From assembly GCA_022837595.1 (NCBI GenBank), contig JALHFX010000077.1, forward strand, positions 1-9,667: a DNA stretch of 9,667 nucleotides, in the 5' to 3' direction. This document shows, piece after piece, positions 1-8,171 of this stretch. Below the pieces are notes generated by a model. The model did not search any database. It was given only the letters and a program-made list of their open reading frames with translations, and was not told the origin of the DNA. The position numbers were made by a program, and so were the translations under genes. Position 1 is the first letter of the stretch. Each line of letters opens with the position of its first letter. Source of the stretch: Propionibacterium sp. Its GTDB lineage: Bacteria > Actinomycetota > Actinomycetes > Propionibacteriales > Propionibacteriaceae.

Positions 1-772
1 TTGCGGTCCCGCAATGGAGCCTGACCTCATCGGTCAGGAAAAGCTGATAAATGCGGTTGACAATGTGTCTCGGCGTGCATTCCCCGCAATGGAGCCTGAC
101 CTCATCGGTCAGGAAAAGGCTTGCCGAGCGTACCCCCGTCGAGCCCGAGCGCGCTCCCGCAATGGAGCCTGACCTCATCGGTCAGGAAAAGAACTGGTGT
201 CGTTCGTGGGCTGCTCTGCCAGTCATGCCCGCAATGGAGCCTGACCTCATCGGTCAGGAAAAGATCGTCGACATCCCGTCCGCGTGGTGGCTCACCTCCC
301 CGCAATGGAGCCTGACCTCATCGGTCAGGAAAAGCTTCTCCGTCGGGTGCACCCCGCGCCGCAAAGACAACCCGCAATGGAGCCTGACCTCATCGGTCAG
401 GAAAAGGTCGCGGCCAGCAGCTTTGGCGTCCGCGACCAACTCCCGCAATGGAGCCTGACCTCATCGGTCAGGAAAAGTGGACCGTCCTCTGCCACCTTGC
501 AACCCTGCCCAAGGACCCGCAATGGAGCCTGACCTCATCGGTCAGGAAAAGGTCGGCCCTCGCCTCGGCGGGCGCAACCAGCATTGCGGTCCCGCAATGG
601 AGCCTGACCTCATCGGTCAGGAAAAGCGACCGCCTCGCCGAGGAACGCCGCCGCGAACGAAAGCCCGCAATGGAGCCTGACCTCATCGGTCAGGAAAAGC
701 TAGATTCCCTCGGCGTCATCAGCTCAGTGAAAGGCTCCCGCAATGGAGCCTGACCTCATCGGTCAGGAAAAG
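1..772 (-). CRISPR. Type I-G CRISPR array, 11 repeats, 10 full spacers, open at left edge
   Basis: Eleven identical 36-nt repeats start at 8, 83, 156, 228, 299, 371, 442, 516, 591, 664 and 737. Complete spacers are 35-39 nt; bases 1-7 are the tail of another spacer, so the array continues to the left. On the plus strand each repeat contains a perfect 7-bp stem, CCTGACC-TCATC-GGTCAGG. I assign transcription to the minus strand for three reasons: the minus-strand repeat ends in CTCCATTGCGGG, whose last eight bases resemble the usual type I handle ATTGAAAC; from memory the B. animalis type I-G repeat ends in CTTCATTGAGGG; and the cas operon runs in the same direction into the array. On this reading the repeat at 737-772 is leader-proximal and spacer 700-736 is the newest. 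No repeat is degenerate, so the trailer end is not in the window. Spacer targets cannot be identified without a search. Confidence 0.99.
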
Positions 773-938
773 GGCTCGCGAGAAACGGAGCGTTTGGCTA
801 GGCGCGACGCGGCAGCTCGCGAGCGCTTGGGTGGTGAAGCCGTCCTGGACCTCTGATGGCAGTTCAGACGAGCATTCAATTCCCTCCTGGCAAGGATGCG
901 AGCGCTTGCGCTTGGGGGTGTCGGCATGGAAGCGCTCG
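773..938 (-). promoter_or_regulatory. Probable CRISPR leader between cas2 and the array
   Basis: This 166-nt gap between the cas2 stop and the leader-proximal repeat has no convincing gene. Its position is that of a leader, which should hold the array promoter and the signals for new spacer integration. It is not AT-rich. It contains repeated motifs: the palindrome CTCGCGAG at 775-782 and 816-823, CGAGCGCTTG at 820-829 and 899-908, and the reverse complement of the first nine bases of that motif at 930-938. The 899-907 and 930-938 copies form a 9-bp inverted repeat directly after the cas2 stop. A short hairpin, AAACG-GAG-CGTTT, lies at 783-795. I do not see a convincing pair of promoter hexamers. 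The leader role is inferred from position and from the assigned array direction. Confidence 0.65.
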
Positions 939-1223
939 TCATACGATCTGGTCTCCTCTCTCGGGAAGCCGTTCTCGGTGGCCGACGAAGGTGAACCGGG
1001 CACCATCAATACTGCCGAGATCGATTATCACGACGGAGTCCACTTCCAGATTCATGATGCCCTCTGCATCTGATCGTAGATGTGTGAGCTCGGTTCTGGT
1101 CAGATCGCAGACGAATACGGAATACTGCAACCGATCTCCATGTGCTTCCATCAGCTTGCAGATGCGCCGGAGACGTGCGGGTTCGCGAATGTCGTATGCA
1201 ATCAAGTGACGACGACGGGCCAT
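939..1223 (-). CDS. cas2: Cas2, CRISPR adaptation protein
   Basis: Cas2 is the small ferredoxin-fold dimer that bridges Cas1 dimers in the spacer integration complex. The 94-residue product has the usual length and the typical first beta strand, HLIAYDI, with the conserved aspartate at residue 11. A second strand motif, QYSVFVCDL, and a late hydrophobic strand, SVVIIDLG, also fit the family. The ATG at 1223 is preceded by GAGGTGA, which overlaps the cas4-cas1 stop codon; only 3 nt separate the two genes, so translation is probably coupled. It is the last gene of the operon and lies next to the leader. Integration activity is known for the Cas1-Cas2 family, and here it is inferred from homology visible in the motifs. 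Confidence 0.95.
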   Translation of the reverse strand: MARRRHLIAYDIREPARLRRICKLMEAHGDRLQYSVFVCDLTRTELTHLRSDAEGIMNLEVDSVVIIDLGSIDGARFTFVGHRERLPERGDQIV

Positions 1224-1226
1224 CGG

Positions 1227-2906
1227 TCACCTCGTTACGAAAGGAGTATACGCGGATAGCTCGCCGAGAAGATGGGCAGCTAGCATCCGAACTTGGACCT
1301 CAAGTGCGCGGCGATAGGTCACTCGATAGCCAAAATGGGGGTGCGTGATCTCGTGGTCTAGCCGTCGCTCGTAGGCGCGGAGTACAGCCTTTCGTCCTTC
1401 AGGCTGGAGTTGACAGCCGCCAGCGCGAGTCACGAGACTTCCTTCTCGGACCTCCCCATTGTTCAGCACCTGAAGCACGACGCTTTCCGCAATGAGTGGT
1501 CGAAACTCCTCGGCGACGTCGAGTGAGAGCGCGGGTCGTCCGAATCGAGGCTTGTGAAGGAAACCCATGTACGGGTCAAGCCCGACAGAGTGAATCGTCG
1601 TCGTGAGATCTTTCACCAGCAGGGCGTATGTGAAAGATAGCAGGGCGTTTACGGGGTCGGGCGGTGGCCGCCGGGCCCTGCCATTCGCGTCGAATGCGGA
1701 TATATCAACTTTGACTGCCTCGGACAACATTGTGGTGAACTTTCCAAAATAGAGCCTCGCAGCGGTTCCCTCGATCCCAAGCAGGCTCTGAGTCGACTGG
1801 ACCCTTCTGGCTGATGCGGAGAGTGCTCGCAGCTGACCATTCACTGCATCGACCTGGCTCCGGGAGTTGCGACGAAGCAGGGTAGCACTGTTACGAATCT
1901 TGCCTGCGATCATTGCAGAGGCGATACTCAGCGCGGCTTCAGGCGAGGCACAGTACTGAGTTCGTCGCAGTTCGACATTCTTGGCTGGCAGACCCTCGGC
2001 CATGCCGCAGAACCATCCGCCGTATGTGAACCACAACAGCGGCGCCTCCCGTGCCATGAGCTCGCGGATGGCTTGGGCTGACACGGAGATGTTGCCGAAG
2101 ACACAGACTTGCGATACGTCGATCATCCGAAAGCTCGCAGTCACCTTGCCCTCGTGAAACACCTCGAGCCTTCCACGACGCACTCCGACTGTCGCGCCTT
2201 GAGTCGATACATAGACCGGGCGGGCATCCTTGTCTGGTGCCATCACACGGCGGAGAGGTTCTCGATCGCGCGCCCGGACGGCTAACGCATTTGTCTCGTC
2301 AGGCAGACAGACTCCGACAAGTGAGCATCGTGGGCATTTCGGGCTGCCAACGAGTGGCGCTGGAGCGTCAGGCGAGGCGGCGGTGTGCCATAGACGGCGG
2401 AGAATCCCCATGATCTCTGCTATTGCCTCGTCATCCACGGCGAAACACACTCTCCGCCGAGCTTCGGCATACCAGATCTCAGCTTGGTTCACTTTGTAGC
2501 CTGCCTCGCGCAGGAGCATTGCCTGAATGAGCGACTGAGTTCTATCGTTCGGCCAAGCGCCACCATCATCAGCGGTCCGGCCCTTCTTGTAGTCGACTGG
2601 GATAACGACGCCTCCGCTGACGCCCTCTACGAGGTCAATCTGCGCTGTCAGCCCGAGCCTCTGCGATGTGAGCAAGACCGAGGTGGCACGGCGCCCTTCC
2701 CATGCTTCTGCTTTGTCCGGCAAGTTACCTGCCTGTGCATCTACTACTCTGTGAACGTACAGCCCCTCTTCGACGTCGTCATTCGTGGTGAAGCTTGACC
2801 GTACCCATTCCAAGTAGAACAGCCGCGGGCAATACACAAATTCGTTGACGATTCGAGCCGGCACAGTTTCGGGTAGGCCAGGGAGATCGGGGCGTATGGC
2901 TGTCAT
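1227..2906 (-). CDS. cas4-cas1: Cas4-Cas1 fusion, PAM-selecting spacer integrase
   Basis: This 559-residue protein joins a Cas4 nuclease (about residues 1-205) to a Cas1 integrase (about 225-559). The Cas4 part shows the four iron-sulfur cysteines C26, C191, C194 and C200, a RecB-type nuclease core with H52, D91 and D105-x-K107, and the helix QSLIQAMLLREAG. The Cas1 part has catalytic E379 (in LLGIEGTAARLYF), H451 (in DPYMGFLH) and the acidic pair D463 and E466 (in SLDVAEEFRP). All expected active-site residues are present. Such fusions are characteristic of type I-G; in the Geobacter system the Cas4 half selects protospacers by PAM and trims them before Cas1-Cas2 integrates them. The ATG overlaps the stop of the preceding gene as ATGA and has no clear Shine-Dalgarno sequence, which points to translational coupling. 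Cas2 follows after 3 nt. Confidence 0.97.
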   Translation of the reverse strand: MTAIRPDLPGLPETVPARIVNEFVYCPRLFYLEWVRSSFTTNDDVEEGLYVHRVVDAQAGNLPDKAEAWEGRRATSVLLTSQRLGLTAQIDLVEGVSGGVVIPVDYKKGRTADDGGAWPNDRTQSLIQAMLLREAGYKVNQAEIWYAEARRRVCFAVDDEAIAEIMGILRRLWHTAASPDAPAPLVGSPKCPRCSLVGVCLPDETNALAVRARDREPLRRVMAPDKDARPVYVSTQGATVGVRRGRLEVFHEGKVTASFRMIDVSQVCVFGNISVSAQAIRELMAREAPLLWFTYGGWFCGMAEGLPAKNVELRRTQYCASPEAALSIASAMIAGKIRNSATLLRRNSRSQVDAVNGQLRALSASARRVQSTQSLLGIEGTAARLYFGKFTTMLSEAVKVDISAFDANGRARRPPPDPVNALLSFTYALLVKDLTTTIHSVGLDPYMGFLHKPRFGRPALSLDVAEEFRPLIAESVVLQVLNNGEVREGSLVTRAGGCQLQPEGRKAVLRAYERRLDHEITHPHFGYRVTYRRALEVQVRMLAAHLLGELSAYTPFVTR

Positions 2907-3862
2907 GGTGCGACCGGGATCAAGACGCCAGAGGATTTGCCTCCGGAGGGCCTATAGCGTCTGGCTCGGCATACATGGATGATCCCGAGAGGTTTCAGCT
3001 TGGACAGTTGGGCATCGCTACCGACATCGTCAATGCTGGCCAAGGCTGGGTGCTCAATGAGAGCTGTTATGCCATGGGTGCCCACGGGTTGGTCCCAGAC
3101 GGGAAGCCGAAGCTCGTCATACGTCCTGGATCCGGCCGCCCTAACTGTGTGCCAGCCGCTGCTGAGCGGTCGTCTTCGCGAAGAGACGGTGGTGCGCAGC
3201 AAGGGGTAGCTCATCAGAGCAAGCCAAGTGGCTCCGGGGACTCCTCGCATGCTTGGCGATCCAGTGCCATCCTCGGTGGCATCCCACATTGCCCGGTGAT
3301 CGAGATATTCGCCGGTCACGCCAGCCACCCGACGCCATCCGGTGAGTGCTTGTCGCAGGTAGTCCGGTTCTCTCTGAATCTGTTCGAGTGGCTTCGCCAG
3401 CATAGTTGCCATGGACTGCTTGCCTGAGGGCGCCGTGAATTGGCTGATCGCAATACGTCCCTTGTCATCCACAGCAAGATCAGTGACGAGAGACGATAAC
3501 CAACGACGTGCCTCGGCGGCCTCTCCGGACTCCATGCCGGCGAGTAGCATTCGGCTGAGTCTGCGTAGATCGCTCGGCGGAACCCGTAGACCGTCTGGCG
3601 CAGCGCCGGGGGGCGGAAATCCTGGCGCAACGCCAGGCAGCACTGATCCGTCAGTGATCCCGGCAACAACTGTCTGTAGGCCGGCCGCGACAGCGTCTAC
3701 GCTGCCGTAGCGGCCACAGATGACTGCGGTCAGATTCGTGCGATCCCATCGCAGCATGGTTGAGTCGTCGGAGAATTCCGCCAGGAGGCGGAGAACGCCG
3801 ATGGCCGCCAAGACGCCTAAGGGTGATTCGCCAGTGAGCGCTGGCAGTCGTACTTCATTCAT
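2903..3862 (-). CDS. csb3: Csb3/Csx17-like protein, candidate Cas8g large subunit
   Basis: The 319-residue product starts with LPALTGESPLGVLAAIGVLRLL, a pattern I recognise from the N terminus of Csx17-type proteins, the type I-G large-subunit candidates. It is much shorter than the roughly 700 residues I recall for Csx17. Other likely conserved blocks are ISQFTAPSGKQSM (139-151), TGEYLDHRAMWDA (183-195), GVPGATWLALMSYPLLR (207-223) and a basic C-terminal region around 299-313. I see no nuclease motif, signal peptide or membrane segment. I choose the ATG at 3862 because it overlaps the cas3 stop as ATGA and follows GGGAGAAGGA; an earlier in-frame start at 3928 lies deep inside cas3. From its place between cas3 and cas4-cas1 I infer a role in the effector, perhaps PAM recognition or Cas3 recruitment. 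NCBI names for this family vary, so the symbol is tentative. Confidence 0.8.
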   Translation of the reverse strand: MNEVRLPALTGESPLGVLAAIGVLRLLAEFSDDSTMLRWDRTNLTAVICGRYGSVDAVAAGLQTVVAGITDGSVLPGVAPGFPPPGAAPDGLRVPPSDLRRLSRMLLAGMESGEAAEARRWLSSLVTDLAVDDKGRIAISQFTAPSGKQSMATMLAKPLEQIQREPDYLRQALTGWRRVAGVTGEYLDHRAMWDATEDGTGSPSMRGVPGATWLALMSYPLLRTTVSSRRRPLSSGWHTVRAAGSRTYDELRLPVWDQPVGTHGITALIEHPALASIDDVGSDAQLSKLKPLGIIHVCRARRYRPSGGKSSGVLIPVAP

Positions 3863-6768
3863 GATCCTTCTCCCGACACGGTCATATCCGCACAGCGAAC
3901 GACGGCTTCTAGCAGTGCCAGTCCCCACCTGCCATACCGCCGATTGAGTAGATGGAACGCGTCCGCATGGCCCAGATCCACGGCTCGCGGCAGTTCGGCA
4001 GTCATCTCGATGCCGTCGGCGTACACGCTCAGTTGGTGATTCGCGTTGTCGGTGACAATGGGCAATAGCGGGCGCGAGTATCCGTGGTGACTCGCGATCA
4101 GATGCAGGACGAGGTCAGCATCCGCCGAGTAGCCGTCCGCCAATGTCATCAGATACTGAGTGATCAGCGCGACAGACCAAGTCTCGTGCCGCGCGCGTCT
4201 AGGAAGGCCACTCCGCCGTCGGGCTTCCCGCTGTCGCTGCAGATCCCCCGGAGGCATGCCGGACTTGGCGAGCGGTTCAACGGCAATCGCGGCACGCACG
4301 GGATCGCCATCAAGGAGCATCGCTTGAAAGCGCGGATCTGCCTTGCCGAGATCATGCCAGCGAGCGGCATCGTAGACGGCCTGCGCGAGGTCGTCGGATA
4401 GCCCCAGGTGTTCTACAATCTCCCTCGCCCGATCGGCTACGGCCTGACAGTGTTTCGCGAGCGTGACCCGTCGATTGAGATGCACTGTTCCGTCAGTTGC
4501 ATCGTCGGATGCCTCCTGCCACCGAACGGTGGAGCCCGCCGGACGCATGAGTGCGACCGGAAGCAGGAAGCGTTGCTCAACAGCGTCCCTGCGGTTCACG
4601 GATTCGGGAACAGGATGCACTGTGGCGTTCTCCATGATCTGGCGCAGGCGTTGTCGGCGGTTCTCCCTGTCCCATGCGCTTTCTGTTAGCGGCTGGGCTT
4701 CGTCGAGCCACGCCAGCAGCCAGCCCTTGCAGCGCTGCTCGAGCTCGAGCCTGATCTCGGGATCATCTGTCGTCTGCCAGGCCTGGATTCCCTCCCAGAG
4801 TTCGGGGTTCGGGGACGTCAGCGCGAGACGGTTGGGTAGCCGCAGATCGAGTCGTAGCGCAGGTTGATTGCGCTCAAGAGCGGCCAACTCCGCGATATCG
4901 GTGACTCTCTGTTTGCTGGTGGGTGACCAACCGTACTGATCAAGACCACCCATCTCAGTAGGCACCACCACGAGATCTCCGGGGCGTAGTTGCGCCGCCG
5001 AGGCCCACCGCCAGGCTGCAGACCCGTCGATCTCAGTAACGCGCCGCAAGACAGAATCCATAGAAGTGTGCCCAAAGGGAGGTGCCTCCCAATCATCATC
5101 GTCATCCCAATCGCTCACGGGCTCAGACTTCACACCGACTAGCCATCGGCGCACCGCTGAGAGCGGGACCTCGACGCACTCTTCCGCTCGGACAGGGATT
5201 GAATCAATGGCTTGCGTGGCTTCACCTTGACCGGCCGCCGAGCCATCGCCGTTGAGCAAACCGTCTCGCCACGCCAGCGAGACGGGCGCAACGCCGTTGT
5301 CAATCCCGTGCAGGTAGGGATCCAGGGGGGCATCGTTGGCTGGCGCGGGCCCGGTCCGCGTCCAGGCGTCAAGATGCGGGGGTAATAGGAGAGGAATCGT
5401 TGGTGGGTCAAGCAGCGCATCCCTAGGCGGTGAGAACCCGCGGAGTGCCAGAGGAGAGACATCGATTGGGCCATGATTCGCTCGAATGAGGTCTTGGAGA
5501 AACTCGGCCGCATGTGCACTGGCAGTTCCGTATACGGGAGCGTTGGGGTTGTCGGTGTGGATGACAGTGACGGACGCGCTGCTGCGGAGGCCACGCCGAT
5601 TGACTCGACCAATTCGCTGTACGAGTGCGTCCCAGGAAGCGCTTTCGGTCACCAAGTCGGTGGCATCGAGGTCGATCCCCACCTCCACTGTTTGTGTTGC
5701 GACCAAGACCGCGCTTCCCCGATCCTCGGTGCGTCCAGCTGCAAACAACCCCAACGCTTGCGCGACGATCGCCTCGCGATCGTACTGACGAGTACGGCCG
5801 ATCAACAGGAGAAGCTGCGCTGGCTCAGGGAGTCGCTTCGTTAGCTGAGCGTGCACTGCCCTTGCTCTGTCAATAGTGTTACAGACCACGAGCAGTCGAC
5901 TTCCAGCATCAGTCGACTTGGCCAGTGCTGCCTCTGCCAGCTTCTGCACCGCAGAGTCCTCGGCCGCGGTCTCAACCACGAGCGTCTTAGTTGCAGTAAG
6001 GCGCTGCCGCGCTTCAGCATTGGCGAGGTGGGCTTGGGTATCGAACTTCGGTGTCCAACCCGTCGGCTGGTCTCGGGCCGTCGCGGTGAGTTGGACAACA
6101 GCGGCCTGAGGGATACCCAGCGAGGCGCGCGGGGAATCATAGCTCTCGGCAGCGCCGAGAGTCGTCGTCAGCGCTGTCGCCAGATGTGCCTCGTCAACAA
6201 AGATGACAGAGTCTGTCCCGACGAGCGCGGCATCAATCGGCCACCGCCGGGGACTCACACCGTAACCACGGAAGAACAAGCGACTGCCAACCTGATCAAC
6301 AGTCCCTGTTATAATGCCTGGTTGATCGGGTCGAGTCAGCCAGGCGGAGTCCCAGGTGACGCCACCGCGCATCTTCACCACCGGCAGCAATGTGCTGGGT
6401 GCTGACGGGCTCACGAGCTTGCGGAGCCCAGCAGCAACTTGGGCTGCGACGCTCCCTGGTCGCGCGCTTTCAAGTCCTTGCGCTATTCGACTCGCGTGGG
6501 ATGCTGCCTGGTCGACGACGATGCGGCGATCGACCACGAAGAAGATGCGACGACGACCAATGCGCGTGTTGTCTTTGATATCGGCGGTGAGCGCGCTGAA
6601 GAAGACGGCAATGTCGAGCATCGTTGTCTTGCCCAGACCTGTTGGCACATCGACAAGTGATGGCCAAGAGCCATGTTCGAGGACCTCATCGACGAGATCA
6701 CGTTGCCACGGGAACGGGCGCCAACCGTGTATCTCGCGGTGGAAATCCGTGAAGTCGTCAGCCTGCAT
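3859..6768 (-). CDS. cas3: Cas3 helicase-nuclease with C-terminal HD domain
   Basis: Cas3 is recruited to target-bound effector, unwinds the DNA and degrades it. The 969-residue protein has a superfamily 2 helicase in the first half: Walker A VPTGLGKTT (41-49), DEAH at 192-195, LTATA at 227-231, VATQTVEVGIDLD (356-368) and QRIGRVNRRG (384-393). The HD nuclease lies at the C terminus rather than in front: H773 in LAKHC, H805-D806 in AARWHDLGKADPRF, H861 in RARHETW, and H894-H895 in ASHHG. I recall this domain order from type I-G Cas3. An acidic run, DWDDDDDWE, sits in the linker region near 553. The ATG at 6768 is preferred: it follows GAAGAGGGTG and lies 11 nt inside the end of csb2. An in-frame ATG at 6837 would lie deep within csb2 and would add 23 poorly conserved residues. 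All key helicase and nuclease residues appear intact. Confidence 0.96.
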   Translation of the reverse strand: MQADDFTDFHREIHGWRPFPWQRDLVDEVLEHGSWPSLVDVPTGLGKTTMLDIAVFFSALTADIKDNTRIGRRRIFFVVDRRIVVDQAASHASRIAQGLESARPGSVAAQVAAGLRKLVSPSAPSTLLPVVKMRGGVTWDSAWLTRPDQPGIITGTVDQVGSRLFFRGYGVSPRRWPIDAALVGTDSVIFVDEAHLATALTTTLGAAESYDSPRASLGIPQAAVVQLTATARDQPTGWTPKFDTQAHLANAEARQRLTATKTLVVETAAEDSAVQKLAEAALAKSTDAGSRLLVVCNTIDRARAVHAQLTKRLPEPAQLLLLIGRTRQYDREAIVAQALGLFAAGRTEDRGSAVLVATQTVEVGIDLDATDLVTESASWDALVQRIGRVNRRGLRSSASVTVIHTDNPNAPVYGTASAHAAEFLQDLIRANHGPIDVSPLALRGFSPPRDALLDPPTIPLLLPPHLDAWTRTGPAPANDAPLDPYLHGIDNGVAPVSLAWRDGLLNGDGSAAGQGEATQAIDSIPVRAEECVEVPLSAVRRWLVGVKSEPVSDWDDDDDWEAPPFGHTSMDSVLRRVTEIDGSAAWRWASAAQLRPGDLVVVPTEMGGLDQYGWSPTSKQRVTDIAELAALERNQPALRLDLRLPNRLALTSPNPELWEGIQAWQTTDDPEIRLELEQRCKGWLLAWLDEAQPLTESAWDRENRRQRLRQIMENATVHPVPESVNRRDAVEQRFLLPVALMRPAGSTVRWQEASDDATDGTVHLNRRVTLAKHCQAVADRAREIVEHLGLSDDLAQAVYDAARWHDLGKADPRFQAMLLDGDPVRAAIAVEPLAKSGMPPGDLQRQREARRRSGLPRRARHETWSVALITQYLMTLADGYSADADLVLHLIASHHGYSRPLLPIVTDNANHQLSVYADGIEMTAELPRAVDLGHADAFHLLNRRYGRWGLALLEAVVRCADMTVSGEGS

Positions 6769-8170
6769 CGCGTTCACCCTCTTCGATCTTCTCGGGCTGG
6801 AGAAGTCCCACTCCGAAGTAACGCCCGGCACCAACAATCACCGGGCCCGCGACCGGCTGGTCGAAAGTGACTCGCGCATGGCAGAACAGTCTCCCTCTCG
6901 CTCTGCGCGGGAGTTCCTGAGGTCGGAGATTGACCGCTCCCGTGATCATCCCCGCTGTGCTTACCTCGACCAGTTCGGGCGTTGGGAAGCCTGCGAGGGC
7001 CACGCTCTGCAAGACGCCTGCAGCCAACTCCCCACTCTTCGGATAGCGATCCAACACAATCGGGGTGGCGGTAACCCACCGACGCGATGCTCGTCTCCAG
7101 TGCCAAGGGCTTGCAGCTCGCGGTAGAGGCTCGTCCGGTCTGTATTCGAGCACGAAGTCATTGCGAAAGCCTGGTACGTGGAGAACTACTGTTCCATCGA
7201 CACCCGAGCCCAGAATCCCGCTGAGGATGCGTCGGCGCGTCGCTTCATCCATACCAGGTACGGCAACTGCGAGCCCAACAAGATGACCATCCGCGAACGG
7301 GCTACCGCAAACCGGCAGACCGAGGTAGGCAACATGCGGGTTGCCCTCGAACCCGTGGCCGTGAAGGGCCGGAGGAAGAGGTTCCTTGGTCTGACTCATG
7401 ACCATTGAGCGCAGCGCGGCGGTGAATATCGGGAGCAGCCTGCCGGCAGGCCGCTGGTCGCGGAACCGGAGGACGACGAGGTCACGATAGGGCGACTGAA
7501 ACGTTACTGCAGGTGACTCTGCCTCAAGCTCGCCAAGACGTTGATATGTGCGCCTGGCCCTGGCGCCGTCGCTTGCCTGCCAAGCTGAGAGCCCCTGCTC
7601 ATGAAGCGTGTTGAGTTCGTCTGTGTAGCCGGGATACGGCACTCGTAGCTGCAGCTCACCGGGCCCATCGCCGACGGGTTCGAACACGTCTAAGCCGTCC
7701 GGGATAGAGATCTCATGAACGCGCCGCACGCCCATCAGGACGACGGATGTCGATCGCCCCAGGTAGGGCACGCGCCGCGCCAGCGAATCGAGGCAAGCGA
7801 CTGCTTCATCGTTCAGAGTGTCATCGGACGCCCACACCAGTTGCACCCGCGACTGCATGGGGAATGCGGATCGTCGTTCTCGAAGACCACTCGTGCGACC
7901 GGGGTGGTTGAGATTGCCACCTTTCGGCGCAACGGCGTTAGTCACAACGTAGGTTCGGCTCCGACTGGCCAGCGCATCGGACGCGTGTAGCCGGGGTGGT
8001 GGCAGGAGCTCCAAGGCTCGCAGGGCTGGAAGGGCTTCGCTGCTCGCCACCGAACGCAATGCCGAGAAGACCCGAGCAGGATGGGGTGGCCATTCGACTG
8101 TCCGCGGATCTTGCCCCCCTGCCGCGTCATAGCGATCAGCCGCCAAGAAGAGGTCGAGGCAGATGGCCAT
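6758..8170 (-). CDS. csb2: Csb2, Cas5-Cas6 fusion (GSU0054 family)
   Basis: In type I-G systems this protein combines the Cas5 role (capping the crRNA 5' end) with the Cas6 role (cutting the repeat RNA). The 470-residue product has hallmarks of the family: EWPPHPARVFSALR (26-39), VPYLGRSTS (134-142), NPHVAYLGLPVCGSPFADGHLVGLAV (from about 277), RRWVTATPIVLDRYPK (363-378) and a C-terminal RAMP glycine-rich loop, GAGRYFGVGL (447-456). Candidate catalytic histidines include H270, H272, H279 and H295, but I cannot tell which acts. No separate cas6 exists in the window, so this should be the repeat endonuclease. I choose the ATG at 8170, one base after the csb1 stop, with GGGAGA upstream; the longer reading from 8263 overlaps csb1 by 92 nt. 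The gene overlaps cas3 by 11 nt. Confidence 0.94.
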   Translation of the reverse strand: MAICLDLFLAADRYDAAGGQDPRTVEWPPHPARVFSALRSVASSEALPALRALELLPPPRLHASDALASRSRTYVVTNAVAPKGGNLNHPGRTSGLRERRSAFPMQSRVQLVWASDDTLNDEAVACLDSLARRVPYLGRSTSVVLMGVRRVHEISIPDGLDVFEPVGDGPGELQLRVPYPGYTDELNTLHEQGLSAWQASDGARARRTYQRLGELEAESPAVTFQSPYRDLVVLRFRDQRPAGRLLPIFTAALRSMVMSQTKEPLPPALHGHGFEGNPHVAYLGLPVCGSPFADGHLVGLAVAVPGMDEATRRRILSGILGSGVDGTVVLHVPGFRNDFVLEYRPDEPLPRAASPWHWRRASRRWVTATPIVLDRYPKSGELAAGVLQSVALAGFPTPELVEVSTAGMITGAVNLRPQELPRRARGRLFCHARVTFDQPVAGPVIVGAGRYFGVGLLQPEKIEEGERDAG

Positions 8171-8171
8171 G

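Noticed and set aside
51..753. Several open frames across the array on both strands, with recurring PQWSLTSSVRK or LFLTDEVRLHCG units
   Set aside because: They are translations of the CRISPR repeat; the periodic units match repeat spacing and there is no start context.
6769..6837. Longer cas3 start at 6837
   Set aside because: It would extend deep into csb2 and add 23 residues without family features; the ATG at 6768 has a good ribosome binding site.
6356..7126. A 256-codon plus-strand frame across the start of cas3 and the end of csb2
   Set aside because: Both minus-strand genes have clear family motifs through this region; this is an antisense shadow of high-GC coding sequence.
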